A stretch of 33,718 bases of DNA from a virus, in IMG/VR virus record IMGVR_UViG_3300042465_003868, positions 1 to 33,718 of that record; one strand, given 5' to 3'. Both the position numbers and the translations under genes were made by a program. The notes under the pieces were generated by a model. The model did not search any database and had not been told where the DNA came from. It worked only from the letters and a program-made list of their open reading frames with translations. This document shows positions 8,351-16,026 of this stretch, in pieces; positions within the stretch are counted from its first letter, which is position 1, and each line of letters starts with the position of its first letter.

Positions 8351-8648
8351 GTGAGTAGTACCCGTTGTGTCGGTTGCGACGGGCGAATCGCGAAAGACGC
8401 CCTGCGCGCTGGGAGCGCGCCACGCGGTGAGGTCCGCGAGCAACCGCCGGAGGAAGATCCGGCAACCGATACGACCGGCCCGAAGGCCAACGCCCATGAG
8501 GTCGGCGACACCACGGGAGGGCGAGACCCGCGTAACGCCCATCGTTCCATGAGGAACGCGCCCGAATGCCGGCGACGCACGCCGCTATTGAATGGGGCGG
8601 CGAGTCCCTATCTCACGTCATTGCACAGCCGCAACATGCCCGCAAGGG
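8351..8648 (-). promoter_or_regulatory. Untranslated interval upstream of the capsid gene
   Basis: This is the longest gene-free stretch in the left operon. It holds two compact perfect hairpins, 8404-8409 with 8415-8420 (GCGCGC arms, 5-base loop) and 8446-8451 with 8458-8463 (GCCGGA/TCCGGC arms, 6-base loop). Neither is followed by a T run on the minus strand. No convincing -35/-10 pair was found. An untranslated leader that boosts or times capsid synthesis is plausible; nothing more can be said. Confidence 0.4.
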
Positions 8649-9719
8649 CTAGACGTAGCCCGCCTTCGAGAGCTTCTTGCCCAGCTCCTCAAGGCGACGC
8701 CGCTTCTCGGGCGGGAAGAACACGACATCCTTGCGGAACTCGCGTTCGAGGCCATCGAACTCCTGCTGATCGACCGACGGCGACGGGCTGCGCGTGCCAC
8801 CTTTGGCGGCGAGGCTGCGCGGCGCCCCGGCCACCGACCGGAGTTGCGGGGTTGCCGACCGAACCGGCGCCGGATCGGGCCCTGCGTCGTTCGAGGCCAT
8901 GCCCGCCGCGATGCGCCGCATGATCCGCGCCCGCCACGCCACGTTGTCAGTGATGTCGGCCTCGATCAGCTCTTCGAGGTGGGGCGCGATGTCCGGGAAG
9001 AACTCGGCTACCTGATCCGCGACGCCCGTCTCGCGCGCCACCGCGATCAGGTCCTCGGCCGTGTAGGCGACGGCCCCCGTCTGCTGCATGGCGTTGCGCA
9101 GGCTCAGGTTCAGGAAGTTCATCGCCTCGCCCGTCGTGTGCATCACCGGGCCGTGGGCCTCAGGATTCTCGGACACGAACGCCTGGACGGTGCGCTGCGC
9201 GTGCGCTGCCTTGACCTGCTCGGGCGTCGGCTTCATGCGCTCTTCGAGGGTCCGCGCGGCCCGCTCCTCGATCAGCCGATCCAGCTCGGTCGGATCGACG
9301 TAGACGCTCGACCCATCCTCGGACACCCGCACCGGCACGCCAGCCGGCTTCTTCGGGGCGGCCTCGACCGCTACGGGCTGGACCGGAGCCGGGGCGAACC
9401 GCATCCCCTCAGCCTGCTCGCGAGCTCGCGCCGCTTGCCGGAGCTTCGCAATCTCGGCTCTCAACGCCTTCTCGCGGCGCTCAGCTGCGGTCTCAGGCTG
9501 ACCCTGCGTCTTGGCAGCGACCGGCGGCGCCTCATCGCTGGGCGCATCCTCGACCGTCTCGTCGGGCTCGGGCGCCGGCTCTTCGTCGGCCACCTCAGCC
9601 GCAGGCGCCTCTTCCTCTCGCGCGGGCGGCGCCTCGCCTTCCGGTTCGGGCTCGGCCTTGAAGCCAAGCAGCTCCTCAAGCTCATCCTGCGGGGTCATCT
9701 TCTCTGCGGTCTGACTCAA
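8649..9719 (-). CDS. Scaffold-type capsid assembly protein
   Basis: The 356-residue product is very acidic and Pro/Glu/Ala-rich over residues 1-75, then contains a charged coiled-coil region (about 80-100 and 140-180), a helical middle and a basic helical C-terminus. This is the typical composition of phage scaffolds, which act inside the procapsid and bind the coat with a basic C-terminal helix. The start is a rare TTG at 9719 that overlaps the portal stop (TTGA). It is preferred over the ATG at 9698 because AGGAGG sits 7 bases upstream of the TTG. Its place between portal and coat supports the call. Confidence 0.75.
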   Translation of the reverse strand: MSQTAEKMTPQDELEELLGFKAEPEPEGEAPPAREEEAPAAEVADEEPAPEPDETVEDAPSDEAPPVAAKTQGQPETAAERREKALRAEIAKLRQAARAREQAEGMRFAPAPVQPVAVEAAPKKPAGVPVRVSEDGSSVYVDPTELDRLIEERAARTLEERMKPTPEQVKAAHAQRTVQAFVSENPEAHGPVMHTTGEAMNFLNLSLRNAMQQTGAVAYTAEDLIAVARETGVADQVAEFFPDIAPHLEELIEADITDNVAWRARIMRRIAAGMASNDAGPDPAPVRSATPQLRSVAGAPRSLAAKGGTRSPSPSVDQQEFDGLEREFRKDVVFFPPEKRRRLEELGKKLSKAGYV

Positions 9720-11824
9720 GCGGAAACCTCCTGGCGTTTCGCCATGTCGTTTTGATGCGCGAGCTGCAACGTGCTGAACATGAGCGCCTTCTCGTTGTCG
9801 TCAGCTTTCTCCCAGATGTCGAGCAGCCGCATCGCGGCGTCCTTCTGCTGCTTGTCGGAGGTCAGTTCTTCCTGTCTCTGGTTGTGGCGCGCGGCCTCCT
9901 GCGCCTTCATGCCCTCGATCATCAGCATCCCGCGCGTCTGACCCTCGAAGGTCTTGGCCTCGCGGTCGGCAGCCATCGCCGCAGCCTGCGACGCCTCGCG
10001 GGCGTACTTGCGCAGCCGCTCCCGATCCGTCCGGCTCGTGGTCGCCTTCTCGACGATCATCTCCGGGTCGATCGGGACGCCGGCCTGCTTCATCTCGAGC
10101 ATCACCTGAAGCTGCATCATGCGCAGCGTGCTGTTCTCGGTCGTGTGCTCGAACTCGAGCTTCCAGTCCATGTCCCGGATCATGCGCAGATCGGCCTGCG
10201 ACTTCGGCACCTTTTGGCCGTTCGGGCCTTCCTCGACCTCGATCAGCTGCCCGCCCTGAATCACGAACCGATCCTCACTGCCGAGTATCGCCGCGATCTG
10301 GTCATCGGGCATCGAGCGCGTGATCGACTCGACGACACGCCGAACGACCTCGCGCTGCGAGTCCTCGAAGTTGCTGAAAGGATCTTGCACCGACTGGCGC
10401 GACTTGTTGTACCGAATGGCCACCGTCACGCCGGCCTGCGCGTGCTCGGCGGGAATCAGGTTCGATGCGCTGGGGATGCCGCTGATCTCAGACAACAGAT
10501 TCACCGAGTTCTCGGCACGGGCCATCACCGCAGGCGACGGCGGCGTCGGGTTGCGGGGAACGACCGCACCCTCGGACAGACCACCCTTGCGCACGATTGC
10601 GACGCCACCCGGGCGGCGCAGCTCGGCGCGGAACTGCTCTTCGTCGGGGATCGCGTCCTTCTCGGCCGTGACGCCCGGCGCCGCGCCCTGCGCGATGTAC
10701 TCGATCTCGAGGCTCTTGCTCTTGTTTAGCTCCTGCTGCGGGTCGAACAGGTTGCGCACGAACCCGTACGCGGTGCCCGTCTCCTCGTCGATCATGTACG
10801 TAAACGGCACGATCGAGAAGCCATCGAACGGCCCCGCCTCGTCGTACTCCGCGAGCATGGTCGAGCCGATGAACTCGCACACCCGCACGCGCTCAACGTC
10901 GGTCTTCTCCATCTGGATCGGCATGCCGTACACGTCAGCGGCGAGCTGCGCATTCTCGGCCTGGTCCTGCGTCACCTCTTCGCGCCGCCCCGATTGCAGG
11001 TCGGTGACGAACCACGCCGGCGCCCATTCCTTGTACTCGTACCGAATCACCCGGATCTGGTGCTTGCGCCGGTCGGCGTAGTAGTGGTTCGAGTCGTCGT
11101 CCCGGTAGTCTTCCTTCAAGTCGACCGCGCCAAGGCCCGACTCGCCGATGCGGAAGTTGGACAGGTCGTCGCTGTCGCCTTTGCCCATCAGCGAATCGAA
11201 CTCAGCCGCGAACTCGGGATAGGCGTGCTCGAAGGTCGCCTTGTTCATCCAGCGGTCCCAGAACACGTAGCCCGCATCGCTGCGATCCGGCTCGATCGAG
11301 GTCGGGTCCCAATGCACCTCGAACGGCATGACGCGGTGAAGATTGACCGTGATCCAGCCCGATCCCTTCGGCGACGGCACCACCTCGACCTGAATCGACG
11401 ACTCACCCGAGATGACACCCGTGCGGAACTGCCGCGCGCTCTTGCGCTCGTAGCGCGCGTCCTGAAGAACCTGCTCTTTCACGAGGTCGATCACGTCGGC
11501 GACGACGCGCGAGCGGTTCGAGCTCGACGAGACGACGGGCCGGCGCTGCGCGTCGGCGTACATGCCCATCATGGTCTCGATCTTCGGCTTCACGATGTTG
11601 AACGTGAGCACGGGCCGTCCCTGATCGCGCAGGTACGCGATGTCGTCGGCGGCCCACTGGCCCTCCCCCTCGGTGTTGTGGAAGAACTGCTGCGCGCGGT
11701 GTGCTTCCGCGTGGGCGTTCTTGTGGTGATCGCACGCTTCCTCGAACCGCTTGCGAGCGGCACGTAGCTTCGTGTCGTCTCGCTCGATCGGGTCTTCGGC
11801 TTCGGTCTCGGACTCGTAGGCCAT
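9716..11824 (-). CDS. Portal protein, P22 type
   Basis: The 702-residue product matches P22-type portals in length and layout. An N-terminal helical region with a GQRAQQFFHNT-like segment is followed by the conserved middle with the RYEYKEWAPAWFV stretch, FSIVPFTYMIDEETGTAYG, NLFDPQQELNKSKS and then a long helical C-terminal barrel rich in Glu and Arg. The portal forms the dodecameric channel for DNA packaging and binds the terminase. The ATG at 11824 overlaps the preceding stop (TGATG); a GTG one codon earlier is also possible. It is preceded by terminase genes and followed by the scaffold, the usual order. Confidence 0.88.
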   Translation of the reverse strand: MAYESETEAEDPIERDDTKLRAARKRFEEACDHHKNAHAEAHRAQQFFHNTEGEGQWAADDIAYLRDQGRPVLTFNIVKPKIETMMGMYADAQRRPVVSSSSNRSRVVADVIDLVKEQVLQDARYERKSARQFRTGVISGESSIQVEVVPSPKGSGWITVNLHRVMPFEVHWDPTSIEPDRSDAGYVFWDRWMNKATFEHAYPEFAAEFDSLMGKGDSDDLSNFRIGESGLGAVDLKEDYRDDDSNHYYADRRKHQIRVIRYEYKEWAPAWFVTDLQSGRREEVTQDQAENAQLAADVYGMPIQMEKTDVERVRVCEFIGSTMLAEYDEAGPFDGFSIVPFTYMIDEETGTAYGFVRNLFDPQQELNKSKSLEIEYIAQGAAPGVTAEKDAIPDEEQFRAELRRPGGVAIVRKGGLSEGAVVPRNPTPPSPAVMARAENSVNLLSEISGIPSASNLIPAEHAQAGVTVAIRYNKSRQSVQDPFSNFEDSQREVVRRVVESITRSMPDDQIAAILGSEDRFVIQGGQLIEVEEGPNGQKVPKSQADLRMIRDMDWKLEFEHTTENSTLRMMQLQVMLEMKQAGVPIDPEMIVEKATTSRTDRERLRKYAREASQAAAMAADREAKTFEGQTRGMLMIEGMKAQEAARHNQRQEELTSDKQQKDAAMRLLDIWEKADDNEKALMFSTLQLAHQNDMAKRQEVSA

Positions 11825-12159
11825 CACTTCCTCGCCTTTGGCCTGGAATAGAACCGGCCATCCTTGCCGCGGTAGAGTTCGTACCCGGCATCTTGCTCGC
11901 CTTGCACGGTGAGGTTGAACGTTGGGTGCTCCTCGCTCTTGAGGATCAAGCCAGTCTGGGGCACTCGAGACGGCATGTGCCCGTCCGCTCCAGGCTCACG
12001 CTGCACCCCGGCAGCCAAGGCGCCCCAGTAGTCGTACCCGTCCTGAAAGCCAGGCCGCAGGCCGCGCATCTGATCCTCAAGCCACATCGGTTGGAATTGC
12101 TGGTCCCGGCTTGCGAGCAGACTCGACAGCCACGAGGCCATAGGCCATTGGTCCGCCAT
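11824..12159 (-). CDS. Small conserved protein between terminase and portal
   Basis: The 111-residue product starts at the ATG at 12159, which shares its A with the terminase stop. It contains a GYDYWGALAAGV segment and then a DGHMPSRVPQTG...HPTF segment (about residues 41-80). Short proteins with D-Y-x-G-A and D-G-H-x-x-S-R...H-P-T-F elements are often found next to portals in short-tailed phages, but their function is not known to me. No membrane segment is present. Confidence 0.7.
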   Translation of the reverse strand: MADQWPMASWLSSLLASRDQQFQPMWLEDQMRGLRPGFQDGYDYWGALAAGVQREPGADGHMPSRVPQTGLILKSEEHPTFNLTVQGEQDAGYELYRGKDGRFYSRPKARK

Positions 12160-13790
12160 CACATCACCATCGCCGACCGCGGGCGAGCCACGCGCCGGCC
12201 TTCGTTGCGGGCGTTGGAGTACGCCTGCTGCACCTTCTTCGCGATCCCCACGCGCTGCATCGCGAGGTGGGCGTAGGCCGACGCATGGCGTAGGTGGTCA
12301 TTCTTGCGCCCACCCGTCACGACCCACACCGCCTCACGCTGCCCCGTGACCTTGTTCTCGACGGTCGCGCGCTTGAGGTTCGTCATCTGCGGCACGAATT
12401 CCTCGTGCCAGAACTCGTCCTTGCGGTAGTAGCTGATGCGCTTCGCCAGGATCTCGTTGTGTGCGTCGTCGAGCGTGCGCGTGCGGCCCATCTTGACCAT
12501 GCGTTCTCGATGCTCCCAGTCCGCATCCGATTTCTTCTGGCCGACGTACAGCCCGCCGTACCAGCCCGGGTGCTCCTGACAGAACCGCGCCACGGCGCTC
12601 GGGTCGTAGCCCTGATCCATCACGCCGCACTCGACGTTGTACCGCTTGGCAATGGCGGACAGCTCCTCGTAGGTCTCGGCCTTGCCCCGCGCCACCTGAA
12701 CCGCATCCACCTCGGAGATCCGGTAACGCACCTCGTACCAGTGGGGCTTGCCCGGGTCGACGCCCATCGCACACGGCCCCTCGTGGTTGATGGGGCGGGG
12801 CTCGTCACGGACCAGCGCGTTGAGCTGGGCCTCGGTGATCTGATCCTCGACCTCGGCATAGGCGCGGCCGAGGGTCTGGTTGTAGAACTCGCGCATCCGG
12901 CCCCGCTTGATCGCCTCGTCGGCGGCAAGCAGGATGTCGTTCGCGGTCTTCGTCGGCGAGCAGAGCTGCGAAACCCAGTAGCCGAGGTGATCGGTGATCT
13001 CGGGCCGCTTCGCGATCCACTCGCCGTAGACCTTCTCGAGCGGCTTGCGGCACTTGGCGCACAGGTAGTGCGCGTCGCCGTCGATGGGCTCGGCGATGCA
13101 GTCGGGGTACGTCTCCTCGAGGCACGTCCAGCCGTTGCACTTCGGGCATTGCCAGTGCCAGGTCATCTGATTGCTCGACTTGTAGGCGAGGTCGACGCCG
13201 TACTCGGGCAGCGTGGGCGTCGAAAGCGAAGTCTGCTCGGGCCGCAGCGAGCCGTCGAGCCGGTGCTCGACCGCGTCGATGCGCGAGTCGTCCATCTCGT
13301 CCGCTTCGTCGAGAAACAGCCAGTCGATCGGAATCGACTTGATGACGGACAGCGACTTGCTCGGGCTCGCGCCCTTCTGCCCGATGCCGCGGAAGTACAG
13401 GAACGTGTTGCCGATCTGGCGCAGGCCGGCCGACTCCGCATCGCCGATCGACTCGCCCCAGACGTGGGCATTCTGCGAGAGGATCGGGGCGAGCCGCGCC
13501 TTGGAGAAGTCCTGCACCTCACGGTCGGACGGGAAGCCGTAGAGAATGCCGCGCAGACCGCCTGTGCGGGCGCCCTCGAGCGCCTTGAGGATGCACGCGA
13601 TCGAGATCCCGAGCTGCGCCGACTTGATGACCGTGGTCTTCCTCGCGCGGCTGTCGATGATGTGCGGCACGAACGGGTAGCGCTTGAAGTCGATGCGCGC
13701 CCCGCCGTCGATCGTCACGCCCTGCGAGTTGAGGCGCCACGCGGGGGACAGCGCAAGGGCGTAGGGGGTGATGTCGACGGCTGCGCTCAC
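12159..13790 (-). CDS. terL: Large terminase subunit, GpA type
   Basis: The 543-residue product is a DNA-packaging motor. The N-terminal ATPase shows a Walker A-like element at residues 54-63 (VIKSAQLGIS) and Walker B with the catalytic acid at 156-162 (IDWLFLDE). Two CxxC pairs at 215/218 and 244/247 form the zinc-ribbon insertion seen in lambda GpA-type terminases. The C-terminal nuclease has acidic residues in GVDPGK (D345), MDQGYDP (D392) and NDHLRH (D498), as expected for an RNase H-like fold. The GTG start at 13790 overlaps the TerS stop (GTGA). It is accompanied by TerS upstream and portal downstream. Confidence 0.92.
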   Translation of the reverse strand: MSAAVDITPYALALSPAWRLNSQGVTIDGGARIDFKRYPFVPHIIDSRARKTTVIKSAQLGISIACILKALEGARTGGLRGILYGFPSDREVQDFSKARLAPILSQNAHVWGESIGDAESAGLRQIGNTFLYFRGIGQKGASPSKSLSVIKSIPIDWLFLDEADEMDDSRIDAVEHRLDGSLRPEQTSLSTPTLPEYGVDLAYKSSNQMTWHWQCPKCNGWTCLEETYPDCIAEPIDGDAHYLCAKCRKPLEKVYGEWIAKRPEITDHLGYWVSQLCSPTKTANDILLAADEAIKRGRMREFYNQTLGRAYAEVEDQITEAQLNALVRDEPRPINHEGPCAMGVDPGKPHWYEVRYRISEVDAVQVARGKAETYEELSAIAKRYNVECGVMDQGYDPSAVARFCQEHPGWYGGLYVGQKKSDADWEHRERMVKMGRTRTLDDAHNEILAKRISYYRKDEFWHEEFVPQMTNLKRATVENKVTGQREAVWVVTGGRKNDHLRHASAYAHLAMQRVGIAKKVQQAYSNARNEGRRVARPRSAMVM

Positions 13791-14293
13791 GAGGCACCCT
13801 GCAAGTTGCGGTGCAGGATGCGAATCAGCGCGGCGCGATCATCGGCGGGGAGTGAGTCGGGGTCGACGCTGACGGAGACGGCTTCGGTCTTCAGGGGGTT
13901 GCCGGGCTGGCCGCCGACATCGTGCGCCACCCGCTCGCCGTACCGCTTGGGGTCCCACTTCGCGAGCAGCTTGAGGCGCGTCTCGACCTGGAGCTTGCGG
14001 TGCCCCAGCATATCGCCCCGCTTGACCTTGATGCCGTTCTCGGTCTCCTCGGTTTCGACGCCCTCGATCACGGTGTCGGCGATTCGCATCGCGTCGACTG
14101 CGATCATGTCGTACCCGACTACGCGCGCGCGCGCGATGCGTGCGGATAGTGCGTCGTCGCGGTCCATCCAGTCGTAGACCGTCCTGAGCCCCGGCATATG
14201 CTCATCGCGGCAGACCTGTGCCAATGGCTCACCCTGAGAGACGCGCTCCACGATCTCGTCAGCGAGCTCTGGCGTGTAGACCGAAGCCGGCAC
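13787..14293 (-). CDS. terS: Small terminase subunit
   Basis: The 168-residue product begins MPASVYTPELADEIVERV and has an N-terminal helix-turn-helix (about residues 6-45, with CRDEHMPGLRTVYDWM) followed by a long helical oligomerisation region containing RKLQVETRLKLLAKWDPKRYG. These are the features of phage small terminases that recognise viral DNA and present it to TerL. The GTG start follows the previous TAG directly. A (CG)6 run lies inside the gene at 14122-14133. Confidence 0.85.
   Translation of the reverse strand: MPASVYTPELADEIVERVSQGEPLAQVCRDEHMPGLRTVYDWMDRDDALSARIARARVVGYDMIAVDAMRIADTVIEGVETEETENGIKVKRGDMLGHRKLQVETRLKLLAKWDPKRYGERVAHDVGGQPGNPLKTEAVSVSVDPDSLPADDRAALIRILHRNLQGAS
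14122..14133. repeat. (CG)6 alternating tract inside terS
   Basis: Twelve bases of strict C-G alternation, coding for part of an Ala-Arg-rich helix. Such tracts can form Z-DNA. Packaging sites of some headful phages lie within terS, so a link is possible, but in GC-rich DNA this may be chance. Confidence 0.6.
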
Positions 14294-14554
14294 CTACGCC
14301 TTCCCCTTCCGCGGCCTCGTTTCGAGCTCCATGATCCGCTCCTCGAGAATCGCCATGCGTTTCGTCAGCCAGATGACGTACCGCCCCGTTTGCCGCGCCG
14401 AGTCGAGCCCGAGGGCGTGGATGTCGGCGGTGTGCCGGTGGCAGCAGTCCCGGTCAATGGGCAAAAGCATGATGGCCGACCCGCAGTGATCGCAAGTCGG
14501 CTCGGTCTGCGGTACGGATTCCGGTGCGGTGATCTGTGCTGCGAGTTCGGGCAT
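14294..14554 (-). CDS. Small zinc-ribbon-like protein
   Basis: The 86-residue product starts at the ATG at 14554, which has GGGAG 7 bases upstream; a GTG at 14575 is less likely. It carries CDHCG near residue 21 followed by CCHRH about 12 residues later, a plausible single zinc site. A helix rich in Arg, Met and Glu follows, and the C-terminus is basic (RPRKGKA). It is located directly before terS. It could bind nucleic acid or assist packaging; neither can be shown here. Confidence 0.65.
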   Translation of the reverse strand: MPELAAQITAPESVPQTEPTCDHCGSAIMLLPIDRDCCHRHTADIHALGLDSARQTGRYVIWLTKRMAILEERIMELETRPRKGKA

Positions 14555-14567
14555 CGTGTCTCCCAAG

Positions 14568-14813
14568 CTATCCACCCAGCGTCATGGCATGGCCTTCGCC
14601 TTCCGGCAAGGGCTGGACCCACCCCCAGGTGAGCCCGGTCGAGATGCTGCCGACCGTCTGCCGTGCGATCCGGTACTTCTTGGCTGCGGTTTTCTGGGTC
14701 ATGCCGCTCGCGAGGTCCCGCTTGACAGCGGCGACGGTGGACTCGTCGAGCTTGCAGGCTCTCGGCCTACGGCCCCGCAGCGTGTGTTTCAGTCGCCGGC
14801 CGAGCGAAGCCAT
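14568..14813 (-). CDS. Small helix-turn-helix protein, paralogue 1
   Basis: The 81-residue product starts at the ATG at 14813 (TGATG overlap). After a basic N-terminus (about residues 6-20) it has a trihelical segment of about 45 residues with GMTQKTAAKKYRIARQTV and a conserved Trp. This segment is about 31 percent identical (14 of 45 by eye) to the one in the 66-residue gene at 15482-15682. It is a likely DNA-binding protein of unknown target. Confidence 0.65.
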   Translation of the reverse strand: MASLGRRLKHTLRGRRPRACKLDESTVAAVKRDLASGMTQKTAAKKYRIARQTVGSISTGLTWGWVQPLPEGEGHAMTLGG

Positions 14814-15151
14814 CACGCGCCACCCCCCGTCCCATCGAGCCACGGGCTCGTCATCACGCGCGGGCCGATCTCAACGCCCCTCGTCTCGCAGCCGATGACG
14901 GCCAGCGCTTCGGAGGCGGAGCGGACGACGCAGGCGATGTCACCCGGCCATTCGCGGATGAAGTCCTCCTGGCCCTGACTGATGCGGCCCTTGACCTGCT
15001 TGACCTCGAGGATGTAGGTCCGCCGGTTGAACCCGACGAGAAGGTCGAGCGGCTTGCGGATGATCTCGACCTTGGCGCCGACTTTGCGAAGCGCGTCCAC
15101 GATGGCTTTTTGATTCAAGTCCACGGCGGCGTCGAATCGGTTGATGCTCAC
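14813..15151 (-). CDS. VRR-NUC / PD-(D/E)XK-type small nuclease
   Basis: The 112-residue product starts at a GTG at 15151 that overlaps the previous stop (GTGA). Its core reads KPLDLLVGFNRRTYILEVK (about residues 34-52), giving the D...E-x-K catalytic triad, followed by a Gln in ISQGQEDFIREWPG. Helix-strand order and size fit stand-alone VRR-NUC domains, Mg-dependent nucleases that cut branched or flap DNA in phage genomes. A Holliday-junction or end-processing role next to terS is plausible but inferred. Confidence 0.75.
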   Translation of the reverse strand: MSINRFDAAVDLNQKAIVDALRKVGAKVEIIRKPLDLLVGFNRRTYILEVKQVKGRISQGQEDFIREWPGDIACVVRSASEALAVIGCETRGVEIGPRVMTSPWLDGTGGGA

Positions 15152-15423
15152 CAGCCGCACTCCGCTCGCAGCACACTGATGACGGTTCGCTGATCGTCGT
15201 CAAACCCGGTCCAGTCTTCATCGCAGACACGTTTCGCCGCCGCCTCGATCCGCTTCCAGCGTTCGACCATCTCAGCGTTCACGTAGTCTGACGGCGCGAA
15301 CTGAACGGAATCGAACCGACCGAGCTTTATCCCCGGTCCTGTGTCGAGCGAGTCCAGCCTGCTCCGCAGGATCTCGCACCGCTCCATCACGGTCGACTGG
15401 TGCCAGATTTCGTCGTCGGTCAT
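15148..15423 (-). CDS. Small hypothetical protein
   Basis: The 91-residue product starts at the ATG at 15423 with GAGGAGG upstream. It is a charged, mostly helical protein starting MTDDEIWHQSTVMERCEIL, with two cysteines apart from the first (near residues 66 and 89). No family or motif was recognised. It is embedded in the run of overlapping small genes between the replication and packaging genes. Confidence 0.6.
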   Translation of the reverse strand: MTDDEIWHQSTVMERCEILRSRLDSLDTGPGIKLGRFDSVQFAPSDYVNAEMVERWKRIEAAAKRVCDEDWTGFDDDQRTVISVLRAECGW

Positions 15424-15485
15424 CGGTTCCCCTCCTCGGCGCACAGCGCCACTACGATCCAGAGTGCGAGAAGCACAATCGTCAC
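15420..15485 (-). CDS. 21-residue membrane micro-protein
   Basis: A GTG at 15485 overlaps the previous stop (GTGA), and the stop overlaps the next start (ATGA). The 21-residue product, MTIVLLALWIVVALCAEEGN plus a final Arg, is one hydrophobic segment with a charged tail. Without it the operon would have a 58-base gap, unlike its neighbours, and the double overlap matches their coupling. The ribosome binding site of the next gene lies within it. Size makes the call uncertain. Confidence 0.45.
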   Translation of the reverse strand: MTIVLLALWIVVALCAEEGNR

Positions 15486-15682
15486 GACTGCTTCGCCTCC
15501 ACCCCTCGCCACGAATGACGATCCTTCACGTCGCGCACGATCCAGCGCGACAGGCCATGCTTGCGGGCCGCCTCGCGTTCGGGCATCCCGGCCTCAAGAT
15601 CCGCCTTGAGGGCTGCGATCTGCTCGGGCGTGTGGACTCGGCGCTTGGCGGACTGGGCGGCTAGTGATGTGCGGAAGTTCAC
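15482..15682 (-). CDS. Small helix-turn-helix protein, paralogue 2
   Basis: The 66-residue product starts at a GTG at 15682 (GTGA overlap). Residues 18-62 form a trihelical segment with EAGMPEREAARKHGLSRWIV and a conserved Trp, related to the gene at 14568-14813. The N-terminus is basic. It probably binds DNA; the two paralogues bracket the small nuclease gene. Confidence 0.65.
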   Translation of the reverse strand: MNFRTSLAAQSAKRRVHTPEQIAALKADLEAGMPEREAARKHGLSRWIVRDVKDRHSWRGVEAKQS

Positions 15683-16026
15683 GCGCGTTCCCTCCTGAGG
15701 GCCATGTCGATCAAGCGGCCCACTTCCTCGGGTGATTCGGTTGCCTCGGCAATCGCCGCATCGCGGTCTGACGCGCGGGCCTCGAGCCTTTGAGCGACGA
15801 CGAGCTCGCGGTGGATGCGTTCGGCTTGGTCAATAATCTCTCCGGGACTGGGAGGGAATCCAGACTTCGACTTGACGACCGCGTGATCGCAGGCGACGCG
15901 GATGTATCGCGTCGGCACGTTGACGAGCAGCCGCGCGTAGTACGCGATCCGCTCGGGCGTCGGCTCGTGACCGAGGCCGAGGAACATCTCAGTCAGGGCC
16001 GTGATTCGGATCTGCTCGTCTGTCAT
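15679..16026 (-). CDS. Replicative helicase loader-like protein
   Basis: The 115-residue product begins MTDEQIRITALTEMF and is mostly helical. It carries an SGFPPSPGEIIDQAERI segment (about residues 54-70), like the FPPSxxEI element of phage helicase loaders and G39P-like proteins. It overlaps the replication initiator gene by 4 bases (ATGA). An initiator followed by a loader is a standard replication module, so it probably recruits the host DnaB helicase. The similarity is short; confidence is moderate. Confidence 0.55.
   Translation of the reverse strand: MTDEQIRITALTEMFLGLGHEPTPERIAYYARLLVNVPTRYIRVACDHAVVKSKSGFPPSPGEIIDQAERIHRELVVAQRLEARASDRDAAIAEATESPEEVGRLIDMALRRERA

Noticed and set aside
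7283-8542. A 64-residue N-terminal extension of the capsid protein from a GTG at 8542.
   Set aside because: The extension is Arg-rich with no capsid-like sequence, and the ATG at 8350 begins a typical capsid N-terminus.
12294-14177. Long plus-strand open frame of 627 codons opposite the terminase genes.
   Set aside because: It is antisense to well-recognised TerL and TerS, Arg/Leu/Val-rich without motifs, and typical of GC-rich shadow frames. The same holds for 7271-8923 and 31757-33241 on the plus strand.
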